A DNA stretch of 46,472 nucleotides from Prochlorococcus sp. AG-402-K16 (GCA_003216795.1 QCIH01000010.1:1-46472); one strand, 5' to 3'; shown: positions 12,522 through 21,698, numbered from the stretch's first letter. Notes: a model not told the origin generated them from the sequence alone. Program-made: numbers and translations.

Positions 12522-13218
12522 TAAGTGTATTAAGTAAGATCTCGTATAAATTTAGATTATTCAAGCAATGCCCTTGATGAGCTAATTTAATTAAAATTGG
12601 ATTCCTATCAAGAATTTTATTTAAGGAATCTAAGAAGTTATTATGTGATTCGTTGTCTAAAATTAAATCATTTTCTGATTTTATAAAAATAATTTTGCAA
12701 TCTTTTCTTAAAAATAATGGAATATCTCTATTGATGTAAAGTTGTTTTAAATCACCTAAAAGAAGAGTTTTATTTAAACTCTCTAAACTTTTATAAAAGA
12801 TATTTTTAAAACTTTTATTCATATGATTTGGCATAAATGATCTATGTATAAATTCTTTCAACATATCCTTAGTTTCATCTTTTATGATTTTTGTTTCCAT
12901 TCTTTTTAGAGACTTCAAAATAAAGTTTCTCTTATTACTTAAAGGAAGAAAATTATTAAAAGAATTTATAAGAACAATATGAGTTGCTTCTTTTAGGATT
13001 TTTTTTTGCATTAAATGAAAACCAAATGAATGGCATAAAGTCATTCTGATTTCTTTTTTAGATTCGCTTTTAATCCATTTTGCTTGATAATTATTTGTTG
13101 AAAAATAGCCCCTTTCATTATCTTGCCAATGCCAATTATTTTTTAAAAAATCAACTTTATAATCATCCCAGAAATATTTATTTAGTCCCCACCCATGTTG
13201 AGTAATAATTTGTTTCAT
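12505..13218 (-). CDS. bioK: Pimeloyl-ACP methyl ester carboxylesterase, BioK type
   Basis: Divergent alpha/beta-hydrolase of 237 aa in the operon slot occupied by the enzyme that removes the methyl ester from pimeloyl-ACP. QHGWGLN at 7-13 is an oxyanion-hole type motif. The likely nucleophile is S64 in LCHSFGFH, so the elbow reads C-H-S-F-G rather than G-x-S-x-G. D184 (SENDLIL) and H214 or H217 (AHQGHC) are candidate triad partners. From memory, marine picocyanobacteria use an esterase named BioK in place of BioH or BioG; the same name has also been used for an unrelated lysine-dependent aminotransferase. Overlaps bioF by 4 bases and bioC by 17. Function rests mainly on operon position plus the triad. 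Confidence 0.82.
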   Translation of the reverse strand: MKQIITQHGWGLNKYFWDDYKVDFLKNNWHWQDNERGYFSTNNYQAKWIKSESKKEIRMTLCHSFGFHLMQKKILKEATHIVLINSFNNFLPLSNKRNFILKSLKRMETKIIKDETKDMLKEFIHRSFMPNHMNKSFKNIFYKSLESLNKTLLLGDLKQLYINRDIPLFLRKDCKIIFIKSENDLILDNESHNNFLDSLNKILDRNPILIKLAHQGHCLNNLNLYEILLNTLIDENG

Positions 13219-14354
13219 TTAAACTCTTTTAATACTTCAATGAAATTTTTTAGCAGATTCAAATCTAAGTTTCTTCTTATTGTTATTCTGATTCTTGATT
13301 GCCCAACTGGAACAGTAGGGGGCCTTATCGCAATTGCTAAAAACCCATTTTCCTCGAGATATTTTTGCAGATAAATTGCCTTCTCTTCTTGGCCAACAAT
13401 AATTGATAAAATGTGAGAATCTCCCTGAATTGGAAAACTAAAATTTTTAATAATTTCATCTTTCCATATCTTCGCAGAAGATAACAACTCATTACCCCAT
13501 TCTTTATTTTCTAAAATTTTTTTTAAGCCTTCTAGTGCTCCAGCAGCTAAAGATGGTGCAAGAGCGGTTGTGTACCTAAATGCACCACTTGTTTGGATAA
13601 GATACTCACCAATTCCTGAATTGGAGGCTACGAAAGCTCCACCGCTTCCAAATGCTTTTCCAAAAGTTCCAGTAATTATAGTTATATCTGAACGGAAATT
13701 AAAACTTAAACCCCTGCCTTCAGGGCCTAAGATCCCAATTGCATGGGCTTCGTCAACTAATAATTGAACACTATTTTTGTTGCAAATTTCCGTTATTTCT
13801 CTGAGCGGAGCAATTGATCCCTCCATGCTATATAGAGACTCGACAACGACTAAAATGGAATTTTTTGTGGGGTTAGACTTGAAAATTTTATCTTCTAAAT
13901 CTTTTAAATTATTGTGTGAAAATCGAACTAGTTTAGCTTGAGCGGCTTTAACTCCAACCAATAAAGAGTTATGGATTAATTTATCTGCGATTACGATGCT
14001 ATTTCTGTTTGCTAAAGTCTGGATAGCGGCTATATTTGCTTGAAATCCGCTTGGGAAAAGTAATACTTTATCTTGATCAAGCCATTTGGCAAGTTCTGTT
14101 TCTAATAATTTATGTATTGGTCTTGAACCTGTAATAAACCTAGAGCTTCCTGAACCAATACCTTCTAACATGCTTATTTCGTAAGCAGCTTTTATTAAAT
14201 CCTTGTCCCTACTTAATCCAAAATAATCATTACTGCATAAGTCTATAAGTTTTTTATTTTGCGAATTCGAACTTAGAAGTTCGAATGATTTTTTACCTAA
14301 AGAAAATGTTTTTAATTTACGGATTCTATTTTTTGGAATTTTTATTTTTTTCAT
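13215..14354 (-). CDS. bioF: 8-amino-7-oxononanoate synthase BioF
   Basis: PLP enzyme condensing pimeloyl-ACP (or CoA) with alanine to give KAPA. Visible are SNDYFGLS at 41-48, GSGSSRFITGSRPIH (about 67-81), D201/H204 in VDEAHAIGILGPEGRG, and the PLP lysine K233 in ITGTFGKAFGSGGAF. 379 aa is normal for the alpha-oxoamine synthase family. It is the first gene of the minus-strand biotin operon; transcription should begin in the 139-base spacer shared with the divergent helicase gene. A perfect 10-bp dyad lies within codons 23-30. Confidence 0.96.
   Translation of the reverse strand: MKKIKIPKNRIRKLKTFSLGKKSFELLSSNSQNKKLIDLCSNDYFGLSRDKDLIKAAYEISMLEGIGSGSSRFITGSRPIHKLLETELAKWLDQDKVLLFPSGFQANIAAIQTLANRNSIVIADKLIHNSLLVGVKAAQAKLVRFSHNNLKDLEDKIFKSNPTKNSILVVVESLYSMEGSIAPLREITEICNKNSVQLLVDEAHAIGILGPEGRGLSFNFRSDITIITGTFGKAFGSGGAFVASNSGIGEYLIQTSGAFRYTTALAPSLAAGALEGLKKILENKEWGNELLSSAKIWKDEIIKNFSFPIQGDSHILSIIVGQEEKAIYLQKYLEENGFLAIAIRPPTVPVGQSRIRITIRRNLDLNLLKNFIEVLKEFK
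14265..14286. repeat. Perfect 10-bp inverted repeat inside the 5' end of bioF
   Basis: ATTCGAACTT, two bases (AG on the plus strand), then AAGTTCGAAT. It is 68-89 bases downstream of the bioF start codon. A 2-base spacer is too short for an RNA loop without opening inner pairs, so the shape suits a dimeric DNA-binding protein or a cruciform better than a terminator. No T tract follows. Confidence 0.6.
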
Positions 14355-14438
14355 TTTGGCAAAATAGAATATATTGGATTTAATTAAAAAGATTTAGATT
14401 TACTATTAAAGTTTGCAAGGTATTTTTTGTTTATTAAT

Positions 14439-14450
14439 ATCTATATAGAT
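14439..14450. promoter_or_regulatory. 12-bp palindrome in the bioF/helicase divergent spacer
   Basis: ATCTATATAGAT is a perfect palindrome 44 bases before the helicase start and 85 bases before bioF, in the only non-coding DNA (14355-14493) available for both promoters. Its core TATATA also resembles a -10 element, so it may be simply promoter sequence. Confidence 0.3.
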
Positions 14451-14493
14451 CATATATTAAGAAGTTAACTCATCCTCTCTTCAATCACAATTA

Positions 14494-17220
14494 TTGCTTA
14501 ATTTAGAGGAATATTTCCCTTTTCCACTAGATGATTTCCAATTAGAAGCAATTCGAGCTATTAATAGCGGAAATTCTGTTGTTTTAACGGCACCAACAGG
14601 TTCAGGTAAAACATTGATAGGTGAATTTGCTATATATAGAGGCTTATCTCATGACAGTAGAGTTTTTTATACAACACCTTTAAAAGCACTATCAAATCAA
14701 AAGTTTAGAGATTTTGCTAATCAATATGGTGATAATAAAGTTGGTCTTTTAACTGGAGATATAAGTATAAATAGAGAAGCACCAATCTTAGTTATGACGA
14801 CTGAGATTTTTAGGAACATGCTTTATGGAGAATTTGATGAATTTGATGATCCCTTAGAGAATTTAGAATCTGTGATTCTTGATGAATGTCATTATATGAA
14901 TGACCCCCAAAGAGGCACAGTTTGGGAAGAAACTATAATCCATTGCCCTACTAGAACTCAAATAATAGCTTTATCAGCAACAATAGCCAATGCAGATCAA
15001 CTACAAAATTGGATAGAAAAAGTTCATGGGCCCACAGTACTAATTAATAGCGATAAGAGACCAGTCCCACTTGATTTTATTTTTTGTAGTGTTAAAGGCC
15101 TCCATCCACTTTTAAATAATAAGGGTAATGGAATTCATCCAAACTGTAAGATTTGGAGAGCTCCTAAAGGGCAGAAAATGAGAGGAAAAGTGGGCAGGAT
15201 AACGCAACCAAAGTCTCCCTCAATTGGCTTTGTGATCTCTAAACTAGCTGAACGAAATATGTTGCCAGCTATTTATTTTATCTTTAGTAGAAGAGGATGT
15301 GACAAGGCTATTGAGAATATCAAAGACTTAACTTTAGTAAGTTATTCAGAAGCGAATATGATATCCCAAAAATTAGATGTTTATCTTAAAAATAATCAAG
15401 AGGCAATTAAAGATAAATCTCAATGCGAGGCTTTAAAACGAGGTATTGCATCTCACCATGCTGGATTATTGCCTGCATGGAAAGAATTGGTTGAGGAATT
15501 ATTTCAGCAAGGTTTGATAAAAGTTGTTTTTGCAACTGAAACTCTTGCGGCAGGAATTAATATGCCTGCAAGAACCACTGTCATTTCTTCTTTATCAAAA
15601 CGGACAGAAGATGGGCACAGATTATTATTTAGCAGTGAATTTTTGCAAATGTCAGGAAGAGCTGGAAGAAGAGGAAAAGATACCCAAGGATATGTTGTTA
15701 CATTACAAACAAGATTCGAAGGTGCCAAAGAAGCAAGTGCTCTGGCTATTAGCAAACCAAATTCTTTAGAGAGTCAATTCACTCCTAGTTATGGAATGGT
15801 ACTTAATCTTTTACAAAGTTATACTTTAGAAAAGTCTAAAGAATTAATTAAAAGAAGTTTTGGTAGTTTTTTATATTTAGGTGAATCTTCAGGTGAGAAT
15901 ATAATTCTTGAAAATTTAGATAAGGATTTAATTGAATTAAAAAAGATTACATCTAACGTTTCATGGAAAGATTTTGATGCATACGAAAAGTTGAAAAATC
16001 GTCTTAAAGAAGAGAGAAGACTCTTGAAAATTTTAGAAAAACAAGCAGCAGAAAAATTATCAGAAGAGATTACTAATGCACTCCCATATATTAAAGATGG
16101 AAGCTTAATTTCAATCAAAGCTCCTCAAATTAAAAGAAAAATTGTTCCAGGATTAATTTGTAAGAAAATATATGAATCCCAAAAAATAAAGAGTTTATTG
16201 TGTTTGACAGTTGATAATTTATTTATTCTTATAAGACCCTCATACATTGTAAGTATTTTTAATGATTTGGATGCAATTGATGTCTTAGGACTTGAAGTGC
16301 CAAAGATGTATTTTTCTGGAGAGGTATTTAGGGGAGGTGATATGTCGCAGTCTTATGCGGATCGAATTTTAGAAGTTTCAAAAAAAAATGATTTACAAAC
16401 TCCACAATATGATTTGTCAACGGAAGTTTTGGCACAACAGCAACAAATTAATAATTTAGAAGAAACAGTCAATGATCATCCCGCACATAGATTTGGAGAC
16501 TCTAAGAAATTAAAGAAATATAGAAAAAGAATTGTTGATGTTGAACAAGAAATATATATGAGAAAAAAACTTCTTGAGGATAAAGAAAATCATAACTGGA
16601 GAACTTTTACCGATTTGATTAAAATTTTGAATCATTTCGGTTGTTTAAATGATTTGGAATTGACAGAAGTTGGACAAACAGTTGGTGCAATAAGAAGTGA
16701 AAATGAATTATGGATTGGTCTGGTTTTAGTTAGTGGTTATTTAGACGATTTAGATCCTCCTGAGTTAGCTGCAATTATTCAAGCTATATGTGTTGATATA
16801 AGGAGGCCTAATCTTTGGTGTAATTTCAAGCCTTCTTTAAAGGTAATAGATGTTTTTAATGAATTAGATGGTTTAAGACAATTAGTCGCTTCTCAACAAA
16901 ATAAGTTTCATATTGAAATCCCTATTTATTTAGAAACAGAGTTAACTGGAATTATTTCTGAATGGGCAAGAGGAAAAAAATGGAAAGATTTGGTTTTTAA
17001 TACTTCATTAGACGAAGGTGATGTAGTGAGAATTATTAGAAGATCAATTGATGTCCTTTCTCAAGTTCAATACTGTATTGGTGTTAGTAATAAATTAAAA
17101 AGCAAAGCAAAGATAGCATTAAAAGCTATTAATCGGTTTCCTGTTTCTGAATCTAATGATCTTATAAAAGTCTCTGAAGATACTAATCCTGCAACAAAAA
17201 GAATTGACAATAATTCTTAA
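14494..17220 (+). CDS. Ski2-like DExH-box RNA helicase, 908 aa
   Basis: Superfamily 2 helicase of the Ski2/Mtr4/DOB1 group. Walker A APTGSGKT at 33-40, motif Ia TPLKALSNQK at 61-70, motif Ib MTTEIFRNML at 101-110, DECH box at 130-133, SAT at 161-163, HHAGLLP about 320 and motif VI QMSGRAGRRG about 386-395. A C-terminal region after about residue 640, with a charged coiled-coil-like part and a helical DSH-CT-like end, fits the Ski2/Mtr4 layout. Related proteins unwind RNA for degradation in eukaryotes; in cyanobacteria the target is unknown. The open frame has TTG at 14494 as the only reasonable initiation codon near the conserved part. Transcribed divergently from the biotin operon. Confidence 0.9.
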   Translation: MLNLEEYFPFPLDDFQLEAIRAINSGNSVVLTAPTGSGKTLIGEFAIYRGLSHDSRVFYTTPLKALSNQKFRDFANQYGDNKVGLLTGDISINREAPILVMTTEIFRNMLYGEFDEFDDPLENLESVILDECHYMNDPQRGTVWEETIIHCPTRTQIIALSATIANADQLQNWIEKVHGPTVLINSDKRPVPLDFIFCSVKGLHPLLNNKGNGIHPNCKIWRAPKGQKMRGKVGRITQPKSPSIGFVISKLAERNMLPAIYFIFSRRGCDKAIENIKDLTLVSYSEANMISQKLDVYLKNNQEAIKDKSQCEALKRGIASHHAGLLPAWKELVEELFQQGLIKVVFATETLAAGINMPARTTVISSLSKRTEDGHRLLFSSEFLQMSGRAGRRGKDTQGYVVTLQTRFEGAKEASALAISKPNSLESQFTPSYGMVLNLLQSYTLEKSKELIKRSFGSFLYLGESSGENIILENLDKDLIELKKITSNVSWKDFDAYEKLKNRLKEERRLLKILEKQAAEKLSEEITNALPYIKDGSLISIKAPQIKRKIVPGLICKKIYESQKIKSLLCLTVDNLFILIRPSYIVSIFNDLDAIDVLGLEVPKMYFSGEVFRGGDMSQSYADRILEVSKKNDLQTPQYDLSTEVLAQQQQINNLEETVNDHPAHRFGDSKKLKKYRKRIVDVEQEIYMRKKLLEDKENHNWRTFTDLIKILNHFGCLNDLELTEVGQTVGAIRSENELWIGLVLVSGYLDDLDPPELAAIIQAICVDIRRPNLWCNFKPSLKVIDVFNELDGLRQLVASQQNKFHIEIPIYLETELTGIISEWARGKKWKDLVFNTSLDEGDVVRIIRRSIDVLSQVQYCIGVSNKLKSKAKIALKAINRFPVSESNDLIKVSEDTNPATKRIDNNS

Positions 17221-17230
17221 ATTTTTTTAA

Positions 17231-18616
17231 TCAAATCATTGAATTGATATTCATCGCTTCATCAAATTCATCTCCGTTTAGATAACCTAATTTAAGTGTT
17301 GCCTCTTTTAAATTTAATGATTCTTTGAAGGCAAGGTTTGCAATTTCAGCTGCTTTTTCATAACCAACTTTTGGCACTATGGCTGTAACCAACATTAGTG
17401 AATTTTCTAAATTTAACTTTATTTTCTTTTGATTAGGTTCCATCCCATTAACTAATTTTATTCTGAAGTTTTCTATTACATTTTTAAGTAATTTTAAACT
17501 TGTGAGAATATTAAATCCAATAAGAGGCTTATATTCATTCATCTGTAAAGTGCCGCTAGAATTTGCCATTGATACTGCATATTCAAGACCCATTATCTGA
17601 GTGCAAACCATTGATAAGGCTTCGCATTGAGTTGGATTCACTTTCCCCGGCATGATAGAACTTCCAGGTTCATTTTGAGGAATAATTAGTTCATATATTC
17701 CTGATCTTGGACCAGAAGATAAAATTTTTATATCATTTGAAATTTTAAATAATGCACCTGCTAATATTTTTATCTGACTCATTACTTGAGCTAGACGATC
17801 ATGAGAGGCCATAATAGAAAAATTATTTTTTGATTTATAGAACATTAGATTAGTATCATCGGAAATTGATTTTATAGACTCTTCACAAAATCCTTTGGGA
17901 CAATTAATCCCTGTTCCAACTGCAGTTCCTCCCAGAGGTAAGAAATACAATTCATTCAGACTCATAATAATTGCATTTTCAGCATCTTTAAGTTGCTCTG
18001 ACCATCCTGATATTTCTTGCCCAAAAGTAAGGGGAACTGCATCTTGAAAATGGGTTCTTCCTATCTTTATGAGGTCTTTCCATTGTTCACTTTTTTTATC
18101 AAGGATCTTAGTAAGTTCTCGTATCGTTGGAACTAAATTTTTGATTATTTCATTAACAACTGATATTTGAATAGCAGCAGGAAAAGTATCATTAGTTGAC
18201 TGAGATTTATTTACATCATCATTAGGATGAATTGGTTGATGACTACCGAGCTCTGAATTTGTTTTTAATGCTGCAATATTTGAAATTACCTCATTAACAT
18301 TCATATTTGTTTGCGTGCCACTACCTGTTTGCCAAACCTTTAGGGGAAACTGTGAATCATGAAGCCCATCAAGTATTTCTGTACATGCCTCTACAATTAA
18401 ATCTTTTTTTCTTTTATCAATTAAACCTAAATTGAAATTCGCAATTGAAGCAGCTTTTTTTATGAGGGTGAGTGAATAAATTAACTCAATTGGAATTAAT
18501 TCTTCTCCAATAGAAAAATTTTTTATCGATCTTTGTGTTTGAGCACCCCACAAAGCTTCAATGGGAACCTCTATTGTTCCCATACTATCTTTTTCAATCC
18601 TAAAGTTTTTTGTCAT
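17231..18616 (-). CDS. fumC: Fumarate hydratase class II
   Basis: Iron-independent fumarase interconverting fumarate and malate, 461 aa. The superfamily signature GSSIMPGKVNP lies at about residues 318-328; GSGTQTNMNVNEVI and GRTHFQDAVPLT at earlier positions are fumarase-specific and separate it from argininosuccinate and adenylosuccinate lyases. It follows purB on the minus strand, 48 bases on. Both enzymes deal with fumarate: PurB releases it twice during purine synthesis and FumC hydrates it, so the pairing makes metabolic sense. Confidence 0.96.
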   Translation of the reverse strand: MTKNFRIEKDSMGTIEVPIEALWGAQTQRSIKNFSIGEELIPIELIYSLTLIKKAASIANFNLGLIDKRKKDLIVEACTEILDGLHDSQFPLKVWQTGSGTQTNMNVNEVISNIAALKTNSELGSHQPIHPNDDVNKSQSTNDTFPAAIQISVVNEIIKNLVPTIRELTKILDKKSEQWKDLIKIGRTHFQDAVPLTFGQEISGWSEQLKDAENAIIMSLNELYFLPLGGTAVGTGINCPKGFCEESIKSISDDTNLMFYKSKNNFSIMASHDRLAQVMSQIKILAGALFKISNDIKILSSGPRSGIYELIIPQNEPGSSIMPGKVNPTQCEALSMVCTQIMGLEYAVSMANSSGTLQMNEYKPLIGFNILTSLKLLKNVIENFRIKLVNGMEPNQKKIKLNLENSLMLVTAIVPKVGYEKAAEIANLAFKESLNLKEATLKLGYLNGDEFDEAMNINSMI

Positions 18617-18623
18617 TATTCCT

Positions 18624-18659
18624 CTGAAAACGCTAGTTTAACTTAGATAAGGTTTTCAG
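18624..18659 (-). repeat. Hairpin between purB and fumC
   Basis: CTGAAAAC (18624-18631) and GTTTTCAG (18652-18659) pair perfectly over 8 bp with a 20-base loop. On the minus-strand transcript the stem starts six bases after the purB stop and ends eight bases before the fumC ATG. No T run follows on the minus strand, so it is more like an RNA processing or stability element than a terminator. Confidence 0.45.
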
Positions 18660-18664
18660 TAATT

Positions 18665-19960
18665 CTAGATACCTAACTTCTCCCATATTACACTTAAATT
18701 ATTGAGATGAATTGAAGGATTAAAACATTCTTCTAAGTCATTTTGATCAATAAAATCCATTATTTCATTATCTCTCTCTATATTTTGTTTGAAATTTCCA
18801 TTTTCAGTATTCCACGCCTGATGCGCATTTTTTTGTACTAAGCTATAAGCTTTTTCTCTAGACAACCCTTTCTCTACAAGCAAAAGTAAAACTTTCTGAC
18901 TAAAGATTACACCACCATATATATTTAAATTTTTGAGCATATTTTTTGGATAAACTTCCAAATTCCCTACTATATCTTTCATTTCCCTGAGCATAAAATG
19001 CAAACAGATTGATACGTCAGGTAACATGATACGTTCATTTGAACTATGGCTTATATCTCTTTCGTGCCAAAGTGGAATATTTTCCAGTGCTGTTAAGACG
19101 TAACTCCTCAAAATTCTTGATAAACCGCTTACTCTTTCACTTCGAATAGGATTTCTTTTATGAGGCATGGCAGAACTTCCTTTTTGCCCTTTTGTAAAGC
19201 CCTCCTCAACTTCTAAAACATCAGTTCTTTGTAAATTTCTTATTTCAGTTGCGAATCTATCTAGAGAAGCGCCAACTAGTGCAATAGTTTGCACATATTC
19301 TGCATGCCTGTCTCTCGATATGACCTGCGTACTTGCTGTATCTGGTTTTAAGCCGAGTAAATCGCAAGTTATTTGTTCTACTTTGGGATTCGTATTAGCG
19401 TAAGTTCCCATTGCACCACTTATTTGTCCAATAGCTACAGATTCTTTCAGTGTTGACAATCTTTTTTTGTTCCTTATTATTTCTGCTAACCATCCAGCAA
19501 GTTTAAAACCGAAGGAAATTGGCTCCCCATGAATTGCATGAGATCTGCCAATCATTAAGGTATTTTTATGCTTCCTTGCTAATAATCTGACTTCATTTTC
19601 TAATTTCTCAATTTCTTCTAATAACAATTCGCAAGAATCTTTTAACTGAAGAGATAAGCCAGTATCAAGTACATCACTACTTGTCATGCCAACATGTATA
19701 TATCTTCCAGAATCTCCTACAAATTCATTAACGCTTGTAAGAAATGCTATGACATCATGTTTAACTTCTTTCTCAATTTCTGTAATTCTAGATTCATCAA
19801 ACTTTGCATTTGAACGTATCTCTTTCATGGCATTCTCAGGAATTTTTCCCAGGGAAAAATTTGCTTCACATGCAGCTATTTCAACCTTAAGCCAACTCTG
19901 GAATTTTGCGCTATCAGTCCAGATTTTCCCCATTTCGGGTAATGTGTAACGCTCGATCAC
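18665..19960 (-). CDS. purB: Adenylosuccinate lyase
   Basis: 431 aa. PurB cleaves fumarate from SAICAR in IMP synthesis and from adenylosuccinate in AMP synthesis. The N-terminus MIERYTLPEMGKIW is typical of the family, TSSDVLDTG and GRSHAIHGEP carry the catalytic region, and the signature GSSAMPHKRNP is at about residues 260-270. Upstream is a 290-base spacer toward the plus-strand tlyA-like gene that holds two tiny ORFs. Confidence 0.97.
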   Translation of the reverse strand: MIERYTLPEMGKIWTDSAKFQSWLKVEIAACEANFSLGKIPENAMKEIRSNAKFDESRITEIEKEVKHDVIAFLTSVNEFVGDSGRYIHVGMTSSDVLDTGLSLQLKDSCELLLEEIEKLENEVRLLARKHKNTLMIGRSHAIHGEPISFGFKLAGWLAEIIRNKKRLSTLKESVAIGQISGAMGTYANTNPKVEQITCDLLGLKPDTASTQVISRDRHAEYVQTIALVGASLDRFATEIRNLQRTDVLEVEEGFTKGQKGSSAMPHKRNPIRSERVSGLSRILRSYVLTALENIPLWHERDISHSSNERIMLPDVSICLHFMLREMKDIVGNLEVYPKNMLKNLNIYGGVIFSQKVLLLLVEKGLSREKAYSLVQKNAHQAWNTENGNFKQNIERDNEIMDFIDQNDLEECFNPSIHLNNLSVIWEKLGI

Positions 19961-20025
19961 AATTTTTATTAATTATCAATTTAAACTTTATAACCAAAAT
20001 CGAATTATTGCTCTATACCTTAAAG

Positions 20026-20103
20026 ATGTACTTGCCATTGAAGATATTTGCTTGGCTATTATTTTCTTATGTAACATTTTTCTGGATAATTAAGAAAGCT
20101 TAA
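20026..20103 (+). CDS. Possible 25-residue hydrophobic peptide
   Basis: ATG-started frame of 25 codons with one strongly hydrophobic segment (IFAWLLFSYVTFFWII) flanked by lysines, ending IKKA. The size and shape are those of tiny one-helix subunits of photosynthetic complexes, but it does not match any that I can recall (PetL, PetN, PsaM, PsbM, Psb30 were considered). A longer version of the frame from 19906 would run into purB and is less likely. The second tiny ORF follows 8 bases later. Confidence 0.3.
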   Translation: MYLPLKIFAWLLFSYVTFFWIIKKA

Positions 20104-20111
20104 ATATAAAA

Positions 20112-20207
20112 ATGTTTGCATTTATTCCTTTACTCCTTTCGTTAATAATGGGTAATTTTTTTAGTTCTTATTTAAAATTGGAAGGTATTAAAGAATTTGG
20201 ATCTTAA
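20112..20207 (+). CDS. Possible 31-residue hydrophobic peptide
   Basis: ATG-started frame of 31 codons: a hydrophobic N-terminal half (MFAFIPLLLSLIMGNFF) then a polar tail ending KEFGS. It begins 8 bases after the stop of another tiny hydrophobic ORF and ends 44 bases before the tlyA-like gene, in the only sizeable non-coding space on this side. Short enough to occur by chance in AT-rich DNA; comparison across related genomes decides. Confidence 0.3.
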   Translation: MFAFIPLLLSLIMGNFFSSYLKLEGIKEFGS

Positions 20208-20251
20208 GCTTCTAGAAGTGCATTATTCAGTCTTTTTTTATTGATTAATAG

Positions 20252-21064
20252 ATGATTAAAAAAAGTAGATTAGACCTTTATCTTCTTAAAAGTGGTTTAT
20301 GTGAAACTCGTCAAAAAGCCCAAGGTTTAATTCTTGCGGGCAAGGTTAGAGATATCAATGGAAAAGTATGGGATAAACCTGGACAACAAGTATTAATTGG
20401 ATCTGAATTTTTTATTGATTCCGCACCTATGTTTGTATCAAGGGGCGGCGAAAAATTATTGGAGGCATTTAATAAACTTGAAATTAAAGTAAAAGATAAA
20501 ATATGTATTGACGCAGGAATCTCTACTGGGGGATTTACTGATTGCCTATTGCAACAAGGAGCAAAGTTAGTTTATGGGATAGATGTTGGTTATGGGCAGA
20601 CTGCATGGAAGATTAGAAATAATCCAAAAGTCATACTTTTTGAACGAACTAATATTCGAAATTTAAAACCTAATGATCTTTTATCTAGAAGTAATGAGTT
20701 ACCAAATTTTGTAGTTGCTGATTTGTCTTTTATTTCATTAAAGTTAGTTTTTAAATCTATTGGTAATTTATTAGAAGGTGATTGTATTGAGGGAATATTT
20801 TTGATTAAACCCCAATTTGAGGTGGGCAAAGATAAAGTCAGTAAAGGAGGTGTTGTTCGCAATCCTAAATTCCATACTGAGGCTATAGAGTCTGTTATTT
20901 ATGCTGCTAAGATTTTTCAATGGAATATAAAGGATTTGATAGCTTCTCCTCTAGTAGGTCCTGCTGGAAATCATGAATATTTAGCTTGGATGTCTTTAGG
21001 AAGTCAATCAAATAAAAGGATTAATAGTGAATATATACAAAATCTAGTCAAAGAAACTCTTTGA
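20252..21064 (+). CDS. tlyA: TlyA-like rRNA 2'-O-methyltransferase (S4 + FtsJ domains)
   Basis: 270 aa. The N-terminal S4 RNA-binding domain (residues about 4-65: RLDLYLLKSGLCETRQKAQG, ILAGKVRDING) precedes an FtsJ/RrmJ-type methyltransferase domain with GGEKLLEAF, ICIDAGISTGGFTDCLLQQG (SAM motif I), DVGYGQ and VADLSFISL. Proteins with this layout are annotated as hemolysin A/TlyA; TlyA of mycobacteria methylates ribose in 16S and 23S rRNA. The old hemolysin label should not be taken literally. Its stop is one base from the converging glnB stop. Confidence 0.9.
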   Translation: MIKKSRLDLYLLKSGLCETRQKAQGLILAGKVRDINGKVWDKPGQQVLIGSEFFIDSAPMFVSRGGEKLLEAFNKLEIKVKDKICIDAGISTGGFTDCLLQQGAKLVYGIDVGYGQTAWKIRNNPKVILFERTNIRNLKPNDLLSRSNELPNFVVADLSFISLKLVFKSIGNLLEGDCIEGIFLIKPQFEVGKDKVSKGGVVRNPKFHTEAIESVIYAAKIFQWNIKDLIASPLVGPAGNHEYLAWMSLGSQSNKRINSEYIQNLVKETL

Positions 21065-21065
21065 A

Positions 21066-21428
<363 letters not shown>

Positions 21429-21698
21429 TTAATTGTTTTTTGGAAAAACATCCAACATTGAAATATCAGAAAAACATTCAATATTAAGGCCAGCATTCGT
21501 GGCGTCCTCAATTAATAGTTGGGAATTTTCTTCAGAAATTATTACTGTACTATTTGATAAAGCTTCCCACTGATCATTCTCAAAGTGGGTTTGAAGCCAT
21601 AACATTCCAAATGCACTTTTTGGTTGAAGGGATTTATTTAAGTTGTTATCGATAGTTATCAAACAAATGTCCATTAATTTTAATTGAACTAAACACAT
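21429..21698 (-). CDS. Conserved-looking hypothetical protein, 89 aa
   Basis: Soluble protein that I do not recognise. Start chosen at the ATG at 21698, which has a purine-rich AAAAGG six bases upstream on the minus strand; the frame is open further to 21773, and a third candidate is at 21674 (MDICLITIDN). Centre and C-terminus (GMLWLQTHFENDQWEALSNS, VIISEENSQLLIEDATNAG) look like a compact alpha/beta fold. It lies 24 bases upstream of glnB on the same strand, so a link to nitrogen control is possible but unproven. Confidence 0.65.
   Translation of the reverse strand: MCLVQLKLMDICLITIDNNLNKSLQPKSAFGMLWLQTHFENDQWEALSNSTVIISEENSQLLIEDATNAGLNIECFSDISMLDVFPKNN

Noticed and set aside
14255..14290. 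TPsiC-like GTTCGAAT as part of a tRNA gene
   Set aside because: It is the arm of the dyad within bioF codons; no acceptor stem or anticodon arm can be built. No tRNA was seen in any spacer.
19906..20025. Longer 65-codon version of the tiny ORF ending at 20103
   Set aside because: It would start inside purB on the opposite strand; the ATG at 20026 gives a cleaner hydrophobic peptide.
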